Below are positions 1 through 8,121 of a DNA stretch of 64,000 nt, piece after piece. This DNA is from Oscillospiraceae bacterium (lineage in GTDB: Bacteria > Bacillota > Clostridia > Oscillospirales > Oscillospiraceae): assembly GCA_017519975.1 (NCBI GenBank), contig JAFWRM010000040.1, forward strand, positions 1 to 64,000, read 5' to 3'. Below the pieces are notes generated by a model. The model was not told the origin of the DNA, did not search any database, and was given only the letters and a program-made list of their open reading frames with translations. A program made the translations under genes and the position numbers. The stretch's first letter is position 1. Every line of letters starts with the position of its first letter.

Positions 1-2213
1 GCCGTCGCGGCGCCCTTGCCGTCGATCGAGAATTCCATGTAGCTGGCGCTGCGCTCAGCTTCCGTCAGCATGGACAGATCCAGGAAGAAGTTCACCCCGA
101 TCTGACCCGACAGCACCAGATTCTGTACCTTGAATTCCGGTCCGGCTTCCACCGTCAGCAGGGCGGAGTCGGAGGTCACCGTACCATACTCGTCAGTCAC
201 CACGCACCGGTACATCATTCCGTCGAGGGATTTACTGACAGTGAATCGGAACGATGCCATCACGCCTTCCTCCGGGTCGCAGTTGATCCACGTCTCCCCT
301 CCGTTATCGCTGTATTGCCACCGGTACGTAAGATGCGTTCCCTCCGCTGTCACTGTGAAAACAGCTGTGCTCCCGGCCGGTACATTCTGGTCGGTCGGCT
401 GTACAGTGATCTCGGGCGGGATCTCCGCAAAGTGGAAATCGGCCGACAGCAGGGGGCCGTTGCTTTCACCTACGCTGACCCTGAGCCATTCTGTCTCCCG
501 TCCGCTGTAAAATACCTCTGCCAGAGAACAGTGTTCGAATGCGTGCCCGCCGACAGCGGTCAGGCTCACGGGCAGCGTGATGTGGGTGATGCCCCCAAAG
601 TCGAACGCATATTCTCCGATCTCCGTGATTCCTTCGGGAAGGACCAGTTCAGACAGCGCATAGCAGCGGGAGAAGGCGCCTGGACCAATCTTCCTCACAC
701 CCCCCTGGATCGTGACCGACGCCAGGCTGCTGCAGTCGTAAAAAGCCTGCTCCTCCAGGGTGGTCAGGCCAGCCGGCAGCGTGATCCCGGTCAGGCTGTG
801 GCAATCCTGGAAGGTCCCTTTCCTTATGCTTTTCAGGTTCTCCGGAAGATTTACCGTCGTCAGATTATAGCAGTCGGAAAAGGCATAGGCCCCGATTTCG
901 ATCACGTTGTTGGGGATCGTGACCGTCACCAGGCAGGAACAGTCAAAGAACAGATAGGCGGGAATGCGTTCCACCGCAGTCCCGATCTTCACTCGCGTCT
1001 GGCCGGACCCCGCTCCGGCACGGGTGAACGCACCGGAGTGCGTCAGATCGGACACGCTGGTCGCGTTGTACACGATATCCGTCAGATTATAACAGGAAGA
1101 AAACGCACCTTCTCCGATGCTCTTTACGTTCTTCGGAATTGTGACCGACGCCAGGCTGCCGCAGTCAGAGAAAGCATTTTCACCTATGCTGGTCACGCCT
1201 GCCGGGATCGTGACCGCCATCAGGCTGCCGCAGGCGGAGAAAGCATAGTTCCCTATGTTTTTCACGCTTGTCGGGATCGTGACCGTCGTCAGGCTGCTGC
1301 AGCCGGAGAAAGCGGCTTCTCCGATGCTTGTCACGCCCGCAGAGATCACAGCCGATGTCAGGGACTCGCAGCCGGAAAACGTACCTTCTCTTATCGTCGT
1401 CACACCATCTGGGACCGTGACCGTCGTCATGCCGGTACCGGAGAAAGCAAAGGCCCCCAGACTGGTCACGCCTGCCGGGATCGTGACCGCCGTCAACTCC
1501 CTGCATCCACCGAAAGCATACGCCCCGATGCTCGTCACACTGTTCGGGATCGCGGCCGACGTCACCCGGCATCCATAGAACAGGTAGTCCGGGATCTGTT
1601 TCACGCTCTCCCCGAAGGTCACACGGACGCCAAGATCCCGTCCGGCTTCTTCAAACGCTATGTTCGTCGTCGTTAACTTCACCGCGTTGTACTCGATCGT
1701 CTGCAGCCAGATGCAGGTCCGGAACGCGTCGGGCCCGATGCTCGTCACCTTTTCTGGGATCCTGATCGACGACAGGCTGCTGCAGAGGAAAAAGGCGCCC
1801 TCGCCGATTGTTGTGACATGGTCCGGGATTGTGATGCCCGGCAGCCCGTTGCAGCCGTAAAACGCATACGCCCCAATGCTCGTCACATTTTGAGGCATCG
1901 TGATGCTGATCAGATTGTTACGTGCGTAAAAAGCCCTGTCCCCTATAGCCGTTACAGGATAGCCGCCGATCGTCTCAGGGATGACCACGGTCTGAGACTT
2001 TCCGGTATATCCCGTAATCGTTACCGCGCCATTCGCGATCGTATAGGAGAAGTCCGAAGCAGCGTTCGCGAGGGGTGCAAGGCCCGTGTCCGGGCCCGTC
2101 TCCCCGATGTCTGCCGCTGCAGGCTCCGCCGGCCATGCCTTGGCCGTCGCTGCCAATGGTATTGCCACAGCTAACAGCAGGAGCGCCGCCAGGATCACAG
2201 AAAGCTTTTTCAT
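1..2213 (-). CDS. Secreted BspA-type leucine-rich-repeat protein with Ig-like domain (3' end outside window)
   Basis: Reading the minus strand from the ATG at 2213 gives an uninterrupted frame to the window edge (about 737 codons, stop not included). Residues 1-25 form a signal peptide (MKKLS start, Leu/Ala-rich core). From about residue 60 there are more than ten tandem 23-residue repeats of the form TIPxxVTSIGxxAFxxCxxL, which is the BspA/TpLRR class of leucine-rich repeat. Next comes an Ig-like module (ITVQPTDQNVPAG ... YRCVVTDEYG), then the segment LSGQIGVNFFLDLSMLT that I associate with C-terminal domains of secreted Clostridia proteins. It is likely an extracellular adhesion or interaction protein. 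AAGAAAGGACGG precedes the start, and the 5' leader can form a CCCCGAT/ATCGGGG hairpin. Domain class is seen; function is inferred. Confidence 0.85.
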   Translation of the reverse strand, partial: MKKLSVILAALLLLAVAIPLAATAKAWPAEPAAADIGETGPDTGLAPLANAASDFSYTIANGAVTITGYTGKSQTVVIPETIGGYPVTAIGDRAFYARNNLISITMPQNVTSIGAYAFYGCNGLPGITIPDHVTTIGEGAFFLCSSLSSIRIPEKVTSIGPDAFRTCIWLQTIEYNAVKLTTTNIAFEEAGRDLGVRVTFGESVKQIPDYLFYGCRVTSAAIPNSVTSIGAYAFGGCRELTAVTIPAGVTSLGAFAFSGTGMTTVTVPDGVTTIREGTFSGCESLTSAVISAGVTSIGEAAFSGCSSLTTVTIPTSVKNIGNYAFSACGSLMAVTIPAGVTSIGENAFSDCGSLASVTIPKNVKSIGEGAFSSCYNLTDIVYNATSVSDLTHSGAFTRAGAGSGQTRVKIGTAVERIPAYLFFDCSCLVTVTIPNNVIEIGAYAFSDCYNLTTVNLPENLKSIRKGTFQDCHSLTGITLPAGLTTLEEQAFYDCSSLASVTIQGGVRKIGPGAFSRCYALSELVLPEGITEIGEYAFDFGGITHITLPVSLTAVGGHAFEHCSLAEVFYSGRETEWLRVSVGESNGPLLSADFHFAEIPPEITVQPTDQNVPAGSTAVFTVTAEGTHLTYRWQYSDNGGETWINCDPEEGVMASFRFTVSKSLDGMMYRCVVTDEYGTVTSDSALLTVEAGPEFKVQNLVLSGQIGVNFFLDLSMLTEAERSASYMEFSIDGKGAAT

Positions 2214-2295
2214 TCTGTTCCGTCCTTTCTTTTGATTCCCTTCCCCGATCTCCATCGGGGCCCGGTTTGTTCCATGTACGTCCGTCTGTATCACG

Positions 2296-2324
2296 ATTAT
2301 ATCGAAAGGCCGTTGAACCATCAA
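2296..2324 (-). promoter_or_regulatory. Sigma-A type promoter of the LRR gene
   Basis: On the minus strand TTGATG (2324-2319), a 17-nt spacer and TATAAT (2301-2296) lie about 80 nt upstream of the ATG at 2213. The -35 overlaps a small inverted repeat GTTGA-N4-TCAAC. Confidence 0.6.
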
Positions 2325-2377
2325 CTCAGTGGGCTTGTAAAACCGACTTCCCGGACCTGCTGTTTCCGCTTTACCGA

Positions 2378-2553
2378 TCATGAAGCCGCATGCTCATCCG
2401 TCTGATCCGCTCTGTACAGATCGTCGGTGATCTCCAGAATGACCTCGCGCAGCTCCAGATCCCGCAGTAACGACACGGGATTTCCCGTGCAGTTACAGGC
2501 ACTATTTACCCACTAATACTTTACCATACCACTCCAGTTTTACCTACATGTCA
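2378..2553 (-). other. Gene remnant and otherwise empty intergenic DNA
   Basis: The minus strand carries about 45 open codons ending at the TGA at 2378-2380 (ELREVILEITDDLYRADQ...), closed upstream by a TAG and without a clear start. It looks like the 3' stub of a lost gene. I recognise no family. The rest of 2325-2553 shows nothing I can name. Confidence 0.25.
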
Positions 2554-3033
2554 TTATTCCATGCCTTTCCATTCATCAAAAACAGGATTGTTCTTGGGAA
2601 TAAACTCAGGCATCTCATCAGGCAACATTCGCTTCAATACATCTTCAAACGCCGCCGCCTGGTTATAAGAGAGTTCCCACCAATTCCCATCGGATGTTTT
2701 GAAAAAGGCATTTCCATAATGATTCATTTCAAGGGTTTCAGCGCCGGAGTGCACGGTAATCACCCATCCGTTTCCATCATAGAGTGTAGGGTCTTTCTTT
2801 GTTTTTTCCAATACCAGTGAAGAAAGATATTCTGTGATACTCTTTATCTTGGCCGGATCCGTATACGAGAATGTGGTTCGAGGACTTGCGTTCCAGGAAA
2901 TGGTCACTCTATCTATTTGCGAAGGCAAAGAGACGCTGCCCGAAGGCCCGTTTCGTTTCTTTCCGCATGCGGCCAAAAGCGTAATCATTATTATCACTAC
3001 AAGACAAAGGATAATAGTCCTTTTCACCGACAT
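2554..3033 (-). CDS. Small lipoprotein of unknown function
   Basis: A 159-residue protein. The ATG at 3033 is chosen because AGGAGCGGGGG lies directly upstream and because it begins a canonical lipoprotein signal: MSVKR, a hydrophobic stretch, then LLAAC with Cys at about residue 22. An in-frame start further upstream would put a charged 23-residue tail before the signal. The mature part is a compact alpha/beta sequence (ITEYLSSLVLEKTKKDPT ... WELSYNQAAAFEDVLKRML). I recognise no named domain. It is probably anchored outside the membrane by N-terminal lipidation. It lies downstream of a cysteine-peptidase remnant and of the leftward LytTR cassette at 3474-3555, so it could once have been in that transcription unit. 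Function unknown. Confidence 0.75.
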   Translation of the reverse strand: MSVKRTIILCLVVIIMITLLAACGKKRNGPSGSVSLPSQIDRVTISWNASPRTTFSYTDPAKIKSITEYLSSLVLEKTKKDPTLYDGNGWVITVHSGAETLEMNHYGNAFFKTSDGNWWELSYNQAAAFEDVLKRMLPDEMPEFIPKNNPVFDEWKGME

Positions 3034-3149
3034 CTCCCCCGCTCCTGTCCTGCGGCAGTCTTCCTGCTTTTTCTTCTTATTGTCGTAATTATTGATTGCC
3101 ATGCCACCTGCCCTAATTATGACAGCAACAGTGTTAATCCCCTTTTTAT

Positions 3150-3437
3150 TTATGACTGTTTGGCACCATAACCAGCCATAGTCAGTGTATACCCATAAGC
3201 GGAGCTATAATAAGAATATGTACCATTTGATTTATATGCTGTAATATTACCAAATGCCGGATCAACCACCATAACATAAGAACCAGTGGATATACCTCTA
3301 ATAACACATGCATGACCTGTCCCACTGTAAACCCATCTGCTATAAACAGGGTAACCGTTGCTTGACTAAACACCAGAATCCCAAACTCTTATTATACTAA
3401 CCTCTGTTATCAGCCTATTGGTATCACCCCATTTCAT
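3150..3437 (-). pseudogene. Remnant of a papain/C39-like cysteine peptidase with an in-frame amber codon
   Basis: Minus-strand frame from ATG 3437 to TAA 3150-3152, interrupted by one TAG after 23 codons. The downstream part reads SSNGYPVYSRWVYSGTGHACV followed by IRGISTG, SYVMVVDP and a YYSSAYGYTL end. The GHAxVIxG...VVDP pattern is that of the histidine-containing C-terminal half of papain-like (C39-type) bacterial peptidases. The catalytic-Cys half is missing, so the gene is truncated as well as interrupted. It sits immediately downstream of the LytTR cassette at 3474-3555, which suggests that the intact gene was a regulated secreted peptidase. The family call rests on the motif pattern only. 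Confidence 0.5.
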
Positions 3438-3473
3438 ACATACATGTTTCTGGAGCTATAGAATTCTGGATTT

Positions 3474-3555
3474 ATCGTACCAGATTCTTTCGTTTTGAAA
3501 ACCCTTTCTGCAGAACTGCAAGATAATTGCGCAAAACTGCAAGTTTTATAGAGTG
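3474..3555 (-). repeat. LytTR-box promoter cassette, copy 1 (leftward)
   Basis: An 82-bp unit nearly identical to 12218-12299. On the minus strand it holds two 9-bp direct repeats CTTGCAGTT (3543-3535 and 3522-3514) with starts 21 bp apart, then a weak -35 GTTTTC (3502-3497), 17 nt, and an extended -10 TGGTACGAT (-10 hexamer 3479-3474). Tandem 9-bp boxes with a CAGTT core at two-helical-turn spacing are the architecture bound by LytTR regulators such as AgrA and VirR. A LytTR response regulator is encoded at 12429. Downstream lie the peptidase remnant and the lipoprotein. Confidence 0.55.
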
Positions 3556-3618
3556 ATTTCCTCAAACCGCCCCTCAATTTGTTCTCTGTTGGCTCAGTTT
3601 TTCAGACAATTAAAACTC

Positions 3619-3647
3619 TTGTCATTTATTGAAAGATGTGTTATCAT
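3619..3647 (+). promoter_or_regulatory. Probable promoter of the ATPase gene
   Basis: TTGTCA (3619-3624), 17 nt, TATCAT (3642-3647), 38 nt before the ATG at 3685. A 6-bp inverted repeat ACTCGA-N6-TCGAGT (3650-3667) covers the expected start of transcription and could be an operator. Confidence 0.45.
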
Positions 3648-3684
3648 TAACTCGATTAATTTCGAGTCGGAGGTAGCCGAGTAA

Positions 3685-5064
3685 ATGGAGTTCTTTGGGC
3701 GAGAGCTGCAGCTGCAGCAACTACATAAACTGTTCGATAAAAATGGCCTTCAGGTGGCGCTGGTTTATGGACGTCGCAGAGTCGGAAAAAGCGAACTGAT
3801 CAAGCAATGTCTTCGTAATGAAAAACTCAAAAGCATCTATTATGAATGCAAGCAGACTACCGAGCCAAACAATGTGGAAAGCCTTTCGGCACTCATATCT
3901 GAACTGTTTTTTCTCCCTCCCCTTGGTTTTTCCGGAATTGAAGCGTTACTTGACCACCTGTTTCAGCTTGCTGTCAAAGAACCGCTTATTCTGGTTCTTG
4001 ACGAATATCCCTATCTGCGGGAAACGGTTCATGGACTGGACAGCATCATTCAGGCTATGATCGACAAATATCATGAACGGTGCAGCCTGAAACTGGTATT
4101 GTGCGGTTCCTATGTTGATATCATGAAGTCGCTGGTCATGAAGGAGAATCCTCTTTATGGGCGGGTAGATCTGACTATTGATCTTAAGCCCATGGACTAC
4201 TACGATTCTGCCCGATTCTATCCCGGTTTTTCCGCCGAGGATAAGGTGCGGCTGTACAGCGTTTTCGGTGGTATCCCGTATTACAACCGCCAGATCGATC
4301 CCTCCCTGACCGTGCGGGATAATATCCAGGCACTGATCTCTGCGCCTGGCGCACGACTGGAAAACGAAGTGTCGATGTATCTGAAATCTGAGATCTCCAA
4401 GATCGTCAACGCAAACGAGGTCTTTGAGGCTTTGGCTAAAGGGTTTTCCCGATTCAGTGACCTGCTGTCCCAGTCACACGTATCCAGCAGCCCTACCCTC
4501 GCAGACGTGTTGGAAAAACTCATTCATATGGAAGTCGTGGAGAAGCGGTCACCCATCAATGATTTGGACAACCGACGCAGATCCGGTTATTACATTACGG
4601 ATAACCTTTCACTATTCTATTACCGGTATATTTTCCGCTACCTTTCCCAGCGCACCGTAATGGACGAAAATGTGTTCTATGACCGCTACATAACAGAGGA
4701 TTTTGAGATGAGGCATGTGCCGCGCGTCTTTGAGTCTGTCTGCCGACAGTATCTGATCAGGGAGAACCGCGCAGGACATATCGAACCCCCGTTTGACCTC
4801 ATCGGACGATACTACTATGACGACCCGGCAAATAAGACCAACGGCGAATTCGATGTTGTAACGAAAGATCCGCATGGCTATATCTTCTATGAATCAAAAT
4901 TCCGCAAAGCGCCTTTGTCATCATCTATGATTCTTGAGGAGATCCATCAGGTTCAGCGGACTGGGCTGGATTGTTATAAATTCGGTTTCTTCGCACGTTC
5001 CGGCTTTCAGTGCGAGCCAGAGGAAAATATGATTTTCATTGATATCAGCGAACTCTATTGGTAA
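3685..5064 (+). CDS. AAA-type ATPase with DUF234 / PD-(D/E)XK-like C-terminus
   Basis: A 459-residue protein. The start is set by GGAGG at 3668-3672. The N-terminal half is a STAND/AAA-like ATPase: Walker A GRRRVGKS at about 29-36, Walker B with LVLDEYPYL near 100-108, and an arginine-bearing LYGRVDL segment. A winged-helix-like middle follows. The C-terminal region (FYYRYIF ... NGEFDVVTKD ... YIFYESKFRK) carries the D...ExK pattern typical of DUF234, a domain with a restriction-endonuclease-like core. Such ATPases are common in Archaea and Clostridia, often in accessory regions; their substrate is not established. The gene stands alone on the plus strand inside the island and appears intact. 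Class confident, function unknown; a role in defence is possible but unproven. Confidence 0.85.
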   Translation: MEFFGRELQLQQLHKLFDKNGLQVALVYGRRRVGKSELIKQCLRNEKLKSIYYECKQTTEPNNVESLSALISELFFLPPLGFSGIEALLDHLFQLAVKEPLILVLDEYPYLRETVHGLDSIIQAMIDKYHERCSLKLVLCGSYVDIMKSLVMKENPLYGRVDLTIDLKPMDYYDSARFYPGFSAEDKVRLYSVFGGIPYYNRQIDPSLTVRDNIQALISAPGARLENEVSMYLKSEISKIVNANEVFEALAKGFSRFSDLLSQSHVSSSPTLADVLEKLIHMEVVEKRSPINDLDNRRRSGYYITDNLSLFYYRYIFRYLSQRTVMDENVFYDRYITEDFEMRHVPRVFESVCRQYLIRENRAGHIEPPFDLIGRYYYDDPANKTNGEFDVVTKDPHGYIFYESKFRKAPLSSSMILEEIHQVQRTGLDCYKFGFFARSGFQCEPEENMIFIDISELYW

Positions 5065-5104
5065 GCATTATAGAATAGTCACTTGTTTGAAAACAGTGTT
5101 CATG

Positions 5105-5145
5105 ACAAAGCGCCGGGCAAGCCATTGGCCAGTCTGGCGCTTTGT
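5105..5145 (+). terminator. Hairpin after the ATPase gene
   Basis: ACAAAGCGCC (5105-5114) pairs with GGCGCTTTGT (5136-5145), a perfect 10-bp stem about 40 nt after the stop. There is no real U-tract, so it may be a weak terminator or just an mRNA 3' hairpin. Confidence 0.4.
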
Positions 5146-5211
5146 TAGCTGTTGGATGAAATTTAAGCTATTCTCAGCAGTCTCATTGTTTTCTGTGCTT
5201 CTTCCAGGTTA

Positions 5212-5478
5212 AGTATCATAACGCTTGCTTTTACGAAAAAACAAGCGGAAAAAACAAGCAAAAATAAACAGACACAGAAGGCCGCAGACAACAAGGACAA
5301 AATCAAGTTCTATACCGAGACTAATGGAAGTGCAAGTTCTTCTGAGCTTAGTGAAATCCTTGACCTCAGTGCCGCCAGAATCAGAGTCCTCCTGTCAGAA
5401 CTCATAGAGAAAGGGCAGCTCATTCCACAGGGCAACGGCCGGTCGAGAAGATATTATCTTTCTCATGTATTCTTGTAA
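5212..5478 (+). pseudogene. 3' remnant of a winged-helix protein
   Basis: An open plus-strand frame without a usable start codon ends at TAA 5476-5478. It reads ITLAFTKKQAEKTSKNKQT, a Lys/Gln/Thr-rich linker, then a clear winged-helix: SASSSELSEILDLSAARIRV with the wing at GRSRRYYL. This resembles the C-terminus of the AlbA_2/HATPase_c_4 group of putative transcriptional regulators, where such a linker and winged-helix end follow an ATP-binding domain. Only the last 80 or so codons survive. Family assignment is tentative. Confidence 0.45.
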
Positions 5479-5514
5479 AGATAAAGATAAAACAAGAATA
5501 CTATTGCAAAGGCT

Positions 5515-5550
5515 TACCGCCCAGGAGCGAAGAATAGTTCCCGGGCGGTA
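5515..5550 (-). repeat. YD-module hairpin repeat, copy 1
   Basis: TACCGCCCAGGAGC (5515-5528) and GTTCCCGGGCGGTA (5537-5550) form an imperfect stem. The flanking words (GCAAAGGCTTACCGCCC before, ATTCTGAATC after) recur at 11642-11710, and a half copy lies at 5711-5730. It resembles a leftward terminator left behind by a lost YD module. Confidence 0.5.
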
Positions 5551-5715
5551 ATTCTATGGCTTAATTCTGAATCGATAGAACTAGATTGAACAGTGGAATC
5601 TCCGCAAAATGGAATATCGAGACAACACTGTTAAAGTGATATAGTGGTTTGCCTAGCCTAGTCTGCCATCGGTGCAGGCTTGTTAGGATATAAACAAGAA
5701 TACCATGGCGAAGGC
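5551..5715. other. Non-coding spacer between hairpin repeat copies
   Basis: I see no gene here. The word ACAAGAATAC(T/C)AT(T/G)GC(A/G)AAGGC occurs at about 5492 and again at about 5693, so this spacer is bounded by two copies of the repeat edge. Confidence 0.3.
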
Positions 5716-6333
5716 CTACCGACCGGGAACACTATTGTAGCTTAGCAGTTCTCCATCTTCTCCTAGATTCAATACGTCATTCTCATTTATGAACCGACAG
5801 ATCTCAGGATCATAGTACCGACTCTGCAGATAGTACATCCCGGTTTCCGAATCGTAAACGTAACCCCGGTACCGCAGCGGATTGGCCGCTCCGAGAGTGC
5901 CCGCCATGCTGCCGCCCGTGCTCAGGATATTGCCCCAGGCGTCGTAGCTGTAAGTCACTACCCGGGTCCCGGAACTGTTCACAATGCCGGTAACGTCGCC
6001 CTGCGCGTTCCTCAGGTACCAGTAATACGTCCCGTTGTATTTTACGCTCGCCGGGCCGATGCTGTCATAGTCGATGTGCAGCGTGTCGCTGCCCTTCGTA
6101 ACGTCCGTCAGCTGGCCGCCGACGTAGACGTATTTCGTTGCCATTCCGTTTACCGTCTTCATTGTCCGCAGGCCGTCGGCGTCGTAGCTGAAGCTCACGG
6201 TCGTCCCGCTCTTGCTCATTCCAGCCAGCTGCCGCCCGTGCTGCCACGTGTACGTCCATTCCCCGTCGGTCAGCAGGTTCCCTACGGTACCCGTTGTGAT
6301 GTCGGTATTGTTGATCTGCGTCAGCAGATCCTT
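5716..6333 (-). pseudogene. YD-repeat (Rhs-type) module A, truncated tip
   Basis: Minus-strand open frame (open up to 6432; homology to the other modules starts near 6333). It contains the last Rhs/YD repeats: GEWTYTWQHGR, FSYDADGLRT, YYWYLRNAQGDVTGIV, YSYDAWGNIL, and the Rhs core terminus RYRGYVYDSETGMYYLQSRY. In polymorphic toxins this core end is followed by a variable toxin. Here only FINENDVLNLGEDGELLSYN follows before VPGR and a stop, and that last stretch is encoded by the edge of the hairpin repeat at 5711-5730. The tip was therefore cut off by the repeat. There is no start, signal or N-terminal shell. It is a displaced cassette rather than a whole gene, nearly identical in DNA to modules at 7551-8042 and 11776-12215. 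Confidence 0.8.
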
Positions 6334-6450
6334 CTTCAGGTTGTAGAAGACACAAGGACAGTTTTGTCTCTTTTCGTGGTCTTCAGTTCTATCCATTGTA
6401 ATAAATAGAACCATCCCTGTGTTCTTTTCCAATCGACCTTTTACAATCTA

Positions 6451-6903
6451 TCAATTTTTCATTCGCTTTTTATCATATTTGGTGTTATGACCATCAATGC
6501 CAAATTGTATTCGAAGAACAAGGAAAATCAAACTGGACTGAATTAAAAAAACCAAATTAACAATACTTGCAGTTTTTTCTTCTGTGATTATTGCAGTTGT
6601 AAACACAAGGTAATATGCAAGTTCTATAATAAATTCAACTACAGAGAATACGGTTTTAATTCTTTTCCAGAAGTAGAACTCCTTTTGGCACGTAGAAACG
6701 TATTTTATTAGACATTGCATTGTTATTCTATGTAAAAAGGGTTCTTCTTTTCTAATCGCTTTCTTTAAGTTTTTGATTTTTTTAAGTTTCCCGCCAATAT
6801 TCAATCTTACAATTGACCAAAGGATGTCGCGGATTAATAGATATGACACTGCATTACATCCTATAACTGTTAGAAGAATAATAATCCAATTTGCTTTTTC
6901 CAT
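6451..6903 (-). CDS. Multi-pass membrane protein, probable immunity protein for the YD toxin tip
   Basis: 150 residues from ATG 6903, which lies 18 nt after the stop of the YD tip gene (6921). A start further upstream would run into the toxin gene. Hydrophobic segments are at about 5-28 (WIIILLTVIGCNAVSYLLI), 85-105 (VVEFIIELAYYLVFTTAII) and 112-130 (IVNLVFLIQSSLIFLVL), with a Lys-rich loop between. Short orphan genes directly 3' of an Rhs tip normally encode the cognate immunity protein, and a membrane-embedded immunity protein fits a toxin that acts on the membrane. No named Imm family is recognised. Low GC, like the surrounding island. Immunity role inferred from position. Confidence 0.55.
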   Translation of the reverse strand: MEKANWIIILLTVIGCNAVSYLLIRDILWSIVRLNIGGKLKKIKNLKKAIRKEEPFLHRITMQCLIKYVSTCQKEFYFWKRIKTVFSVVEFIIELAYYLVFTTAIITEEKTASIVNLVFLIQSSLIFLVLRIQFGIDGHNTKYDKKRMKN

Positions 6904-6920
6904 GATTGATTCACTCAACT

Positions 6921-8096
6921 TCACAAGGCTGTTTTTACTGTCATTGCAATAATAGTTGCTCCGCACCCTTTCACAAATGACTTGCCCAAATTTTTATAAA
7001 TTGAGCGTCCCCCTTGTGTCATCATATTCTTAGAATAATACGCTAAACCGGCACGTATTTCTCCTTTTACTATTCTCTTTGTTAATTGTTTCCCAAGGGA
7101 CATGGCTGACTTCGCATTTCCTCTGCTTGCCCCTTTCCCACCAGCCGCTCCCGCAAGGGCTCCTATGGCACCATCAATCAACATATCTCCCCAGTTAAAC
7201 TCTTTGAATCCATCATTTTTTATAACTTGATTCGTTGCATTTCCTGACATTGCAATTGCAGCATTTCCAAGAATTGAACCAACAATACCAACTCCCGAAG
7301 CTGCAAGTGCACCACTAAGGGCGCCTGTTGCAACAGCAACACCTAATCCTTCTGACCATTGTTTTCCATTTACAATATTAGTGACTACTTGCGTAAGTCC
7401 ACCAATCACTGCCCCTCCAACAATTCCTGCAATAATATGCCAGATTTCACCACTGTCATCCTGTCGGGTAACAGGGTTATTCTCACAATATGCAAATGAA
7501 TTTGCACCAAGCAGGCCCTGCCCAGTACTGGCATATCCGTCCGCGCTGATGAACCGGCAGATCTCCGGATCATAGTACCGGCTCTGCAGGTAATACAGCC
7601 CGGTCTCGGTATCGTAAACGTAGCCCCGGTACCGCAGCGGATTCAGCGTTCCCAGAGTGCCCGCCATGTTGCCGCCCGTGTTCAGGATATTGCCCCAGGC
7701 GTCATAGGTGTAAGTCACTACCCGGGTCCCGGAACTGTTCACGATGCCCGTGACGTCTCCCTGCGCGTTCCTCAGATACCAGTAATACGTCCCGTTGTAT
7801 TTTACGCTCGCCGGCCCGACGCTGTCATAGTCGATGTGCAGCGTGTCGCTGCCCGCCGTAATGTCCGTCAGCTGCCCGCCGATGTAGACATACTTCGTAG
7901 CGGTGCCGTTGACCGTCTTCATTGTCCGCAGCCCGTCCGCGTCATAGCTGAAGCTCACCGTCGTTCCGCTCTTGCTCATCCCGGACAGCTGCCTGCCGTG
8001 CTGCCACGTGTACGTCCATTCCCCGTCGGAAAGCATGTTCCCAGTAGTGGGAAATAAGAACCGTCCCCAAATGTATGCCCAAATGTATGTCTTCAA
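6921..8096 (-). CDS. YD-repeat module B with polymorphic toxin C-terminal tip
   Basis: 391 open codons; true homology to Rhs proteins begins near 8042 (GEWTYTWQHGR). The first 18 codons are read out of a small repeat. The Rhs core ends with RYRGYVYDTETGLYYLQSRY, ICRFISADGYASTGQGLLGA and FAYCENNPVTRQDDSG. Then comes a variable tip of about 190 residues: a glycine/alanine-rich, membrane-compatible stretch (IIAGIVGGAVIGGLTQVV, VAVATGALSGALAASGVG) and a basic end (LTKRIVKGEIRAGLAYYSKN). Rhs tips of this form are released effectors in Gram-positive and Gram-negative bacteria. No start or secretion signal is present, so this is an orphan module, perhaps a reservoir for recombination into a full-length wapA-like gene elsewhere. 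No enzymatic toxin motif is visible. Confidence 0.7.
   Translation of the reverse strand: MKTYIWAYIWGRFLFPTTGNMLSDGEWTYTWQHGRQLSGMSKSGTTVSFSYDADGLRTMKTVNGTATKYVYIGGQLTDITAGSDTLHIDYDSVGPASVKYNGTYYWYLRNAQGDVTGIVNSSGTRVVTYTYDAWGNILNTGGNMAGTLGTLNPLRYRGYVYDTETGLYYLQSRYYDPEICRFISADGYASTGQGLLGANSFAYCENNPVTRQDDSGEIWHIIAGIVGGAVIGGLTQVVTNIVNGKQWSEGLGVAVATGALSGALAASGVGIVGSILGNAAIAMSGNATNQVIKNDGFKEFNWGDMLIDGAIGALAGAAGGKGASRGNAKSAMSLGKQLTKRIVKGEIRAGLAYYSKNMMTQGGRSIYKNLGKSFVKGCGATIIAMTVKTAL
8057..8089. repeat. AGAACCGTCCCC element with 12-bp tandem repeat, at the module B breakpoint
   Basis: AGAACCGTCCCC at 8057-8068 is followed by AAATGTATG at 8069-8077 and again at 8081-8089. The same 12-mer lies inside a perfect inverted repeat at 11744-11774. 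Both copies sit exactly where YD-module homology stops. Confidence 0.45.
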
Positions 8097-8121
8097 ATAC
8101 TATCTGTTGTAAGACATCATT

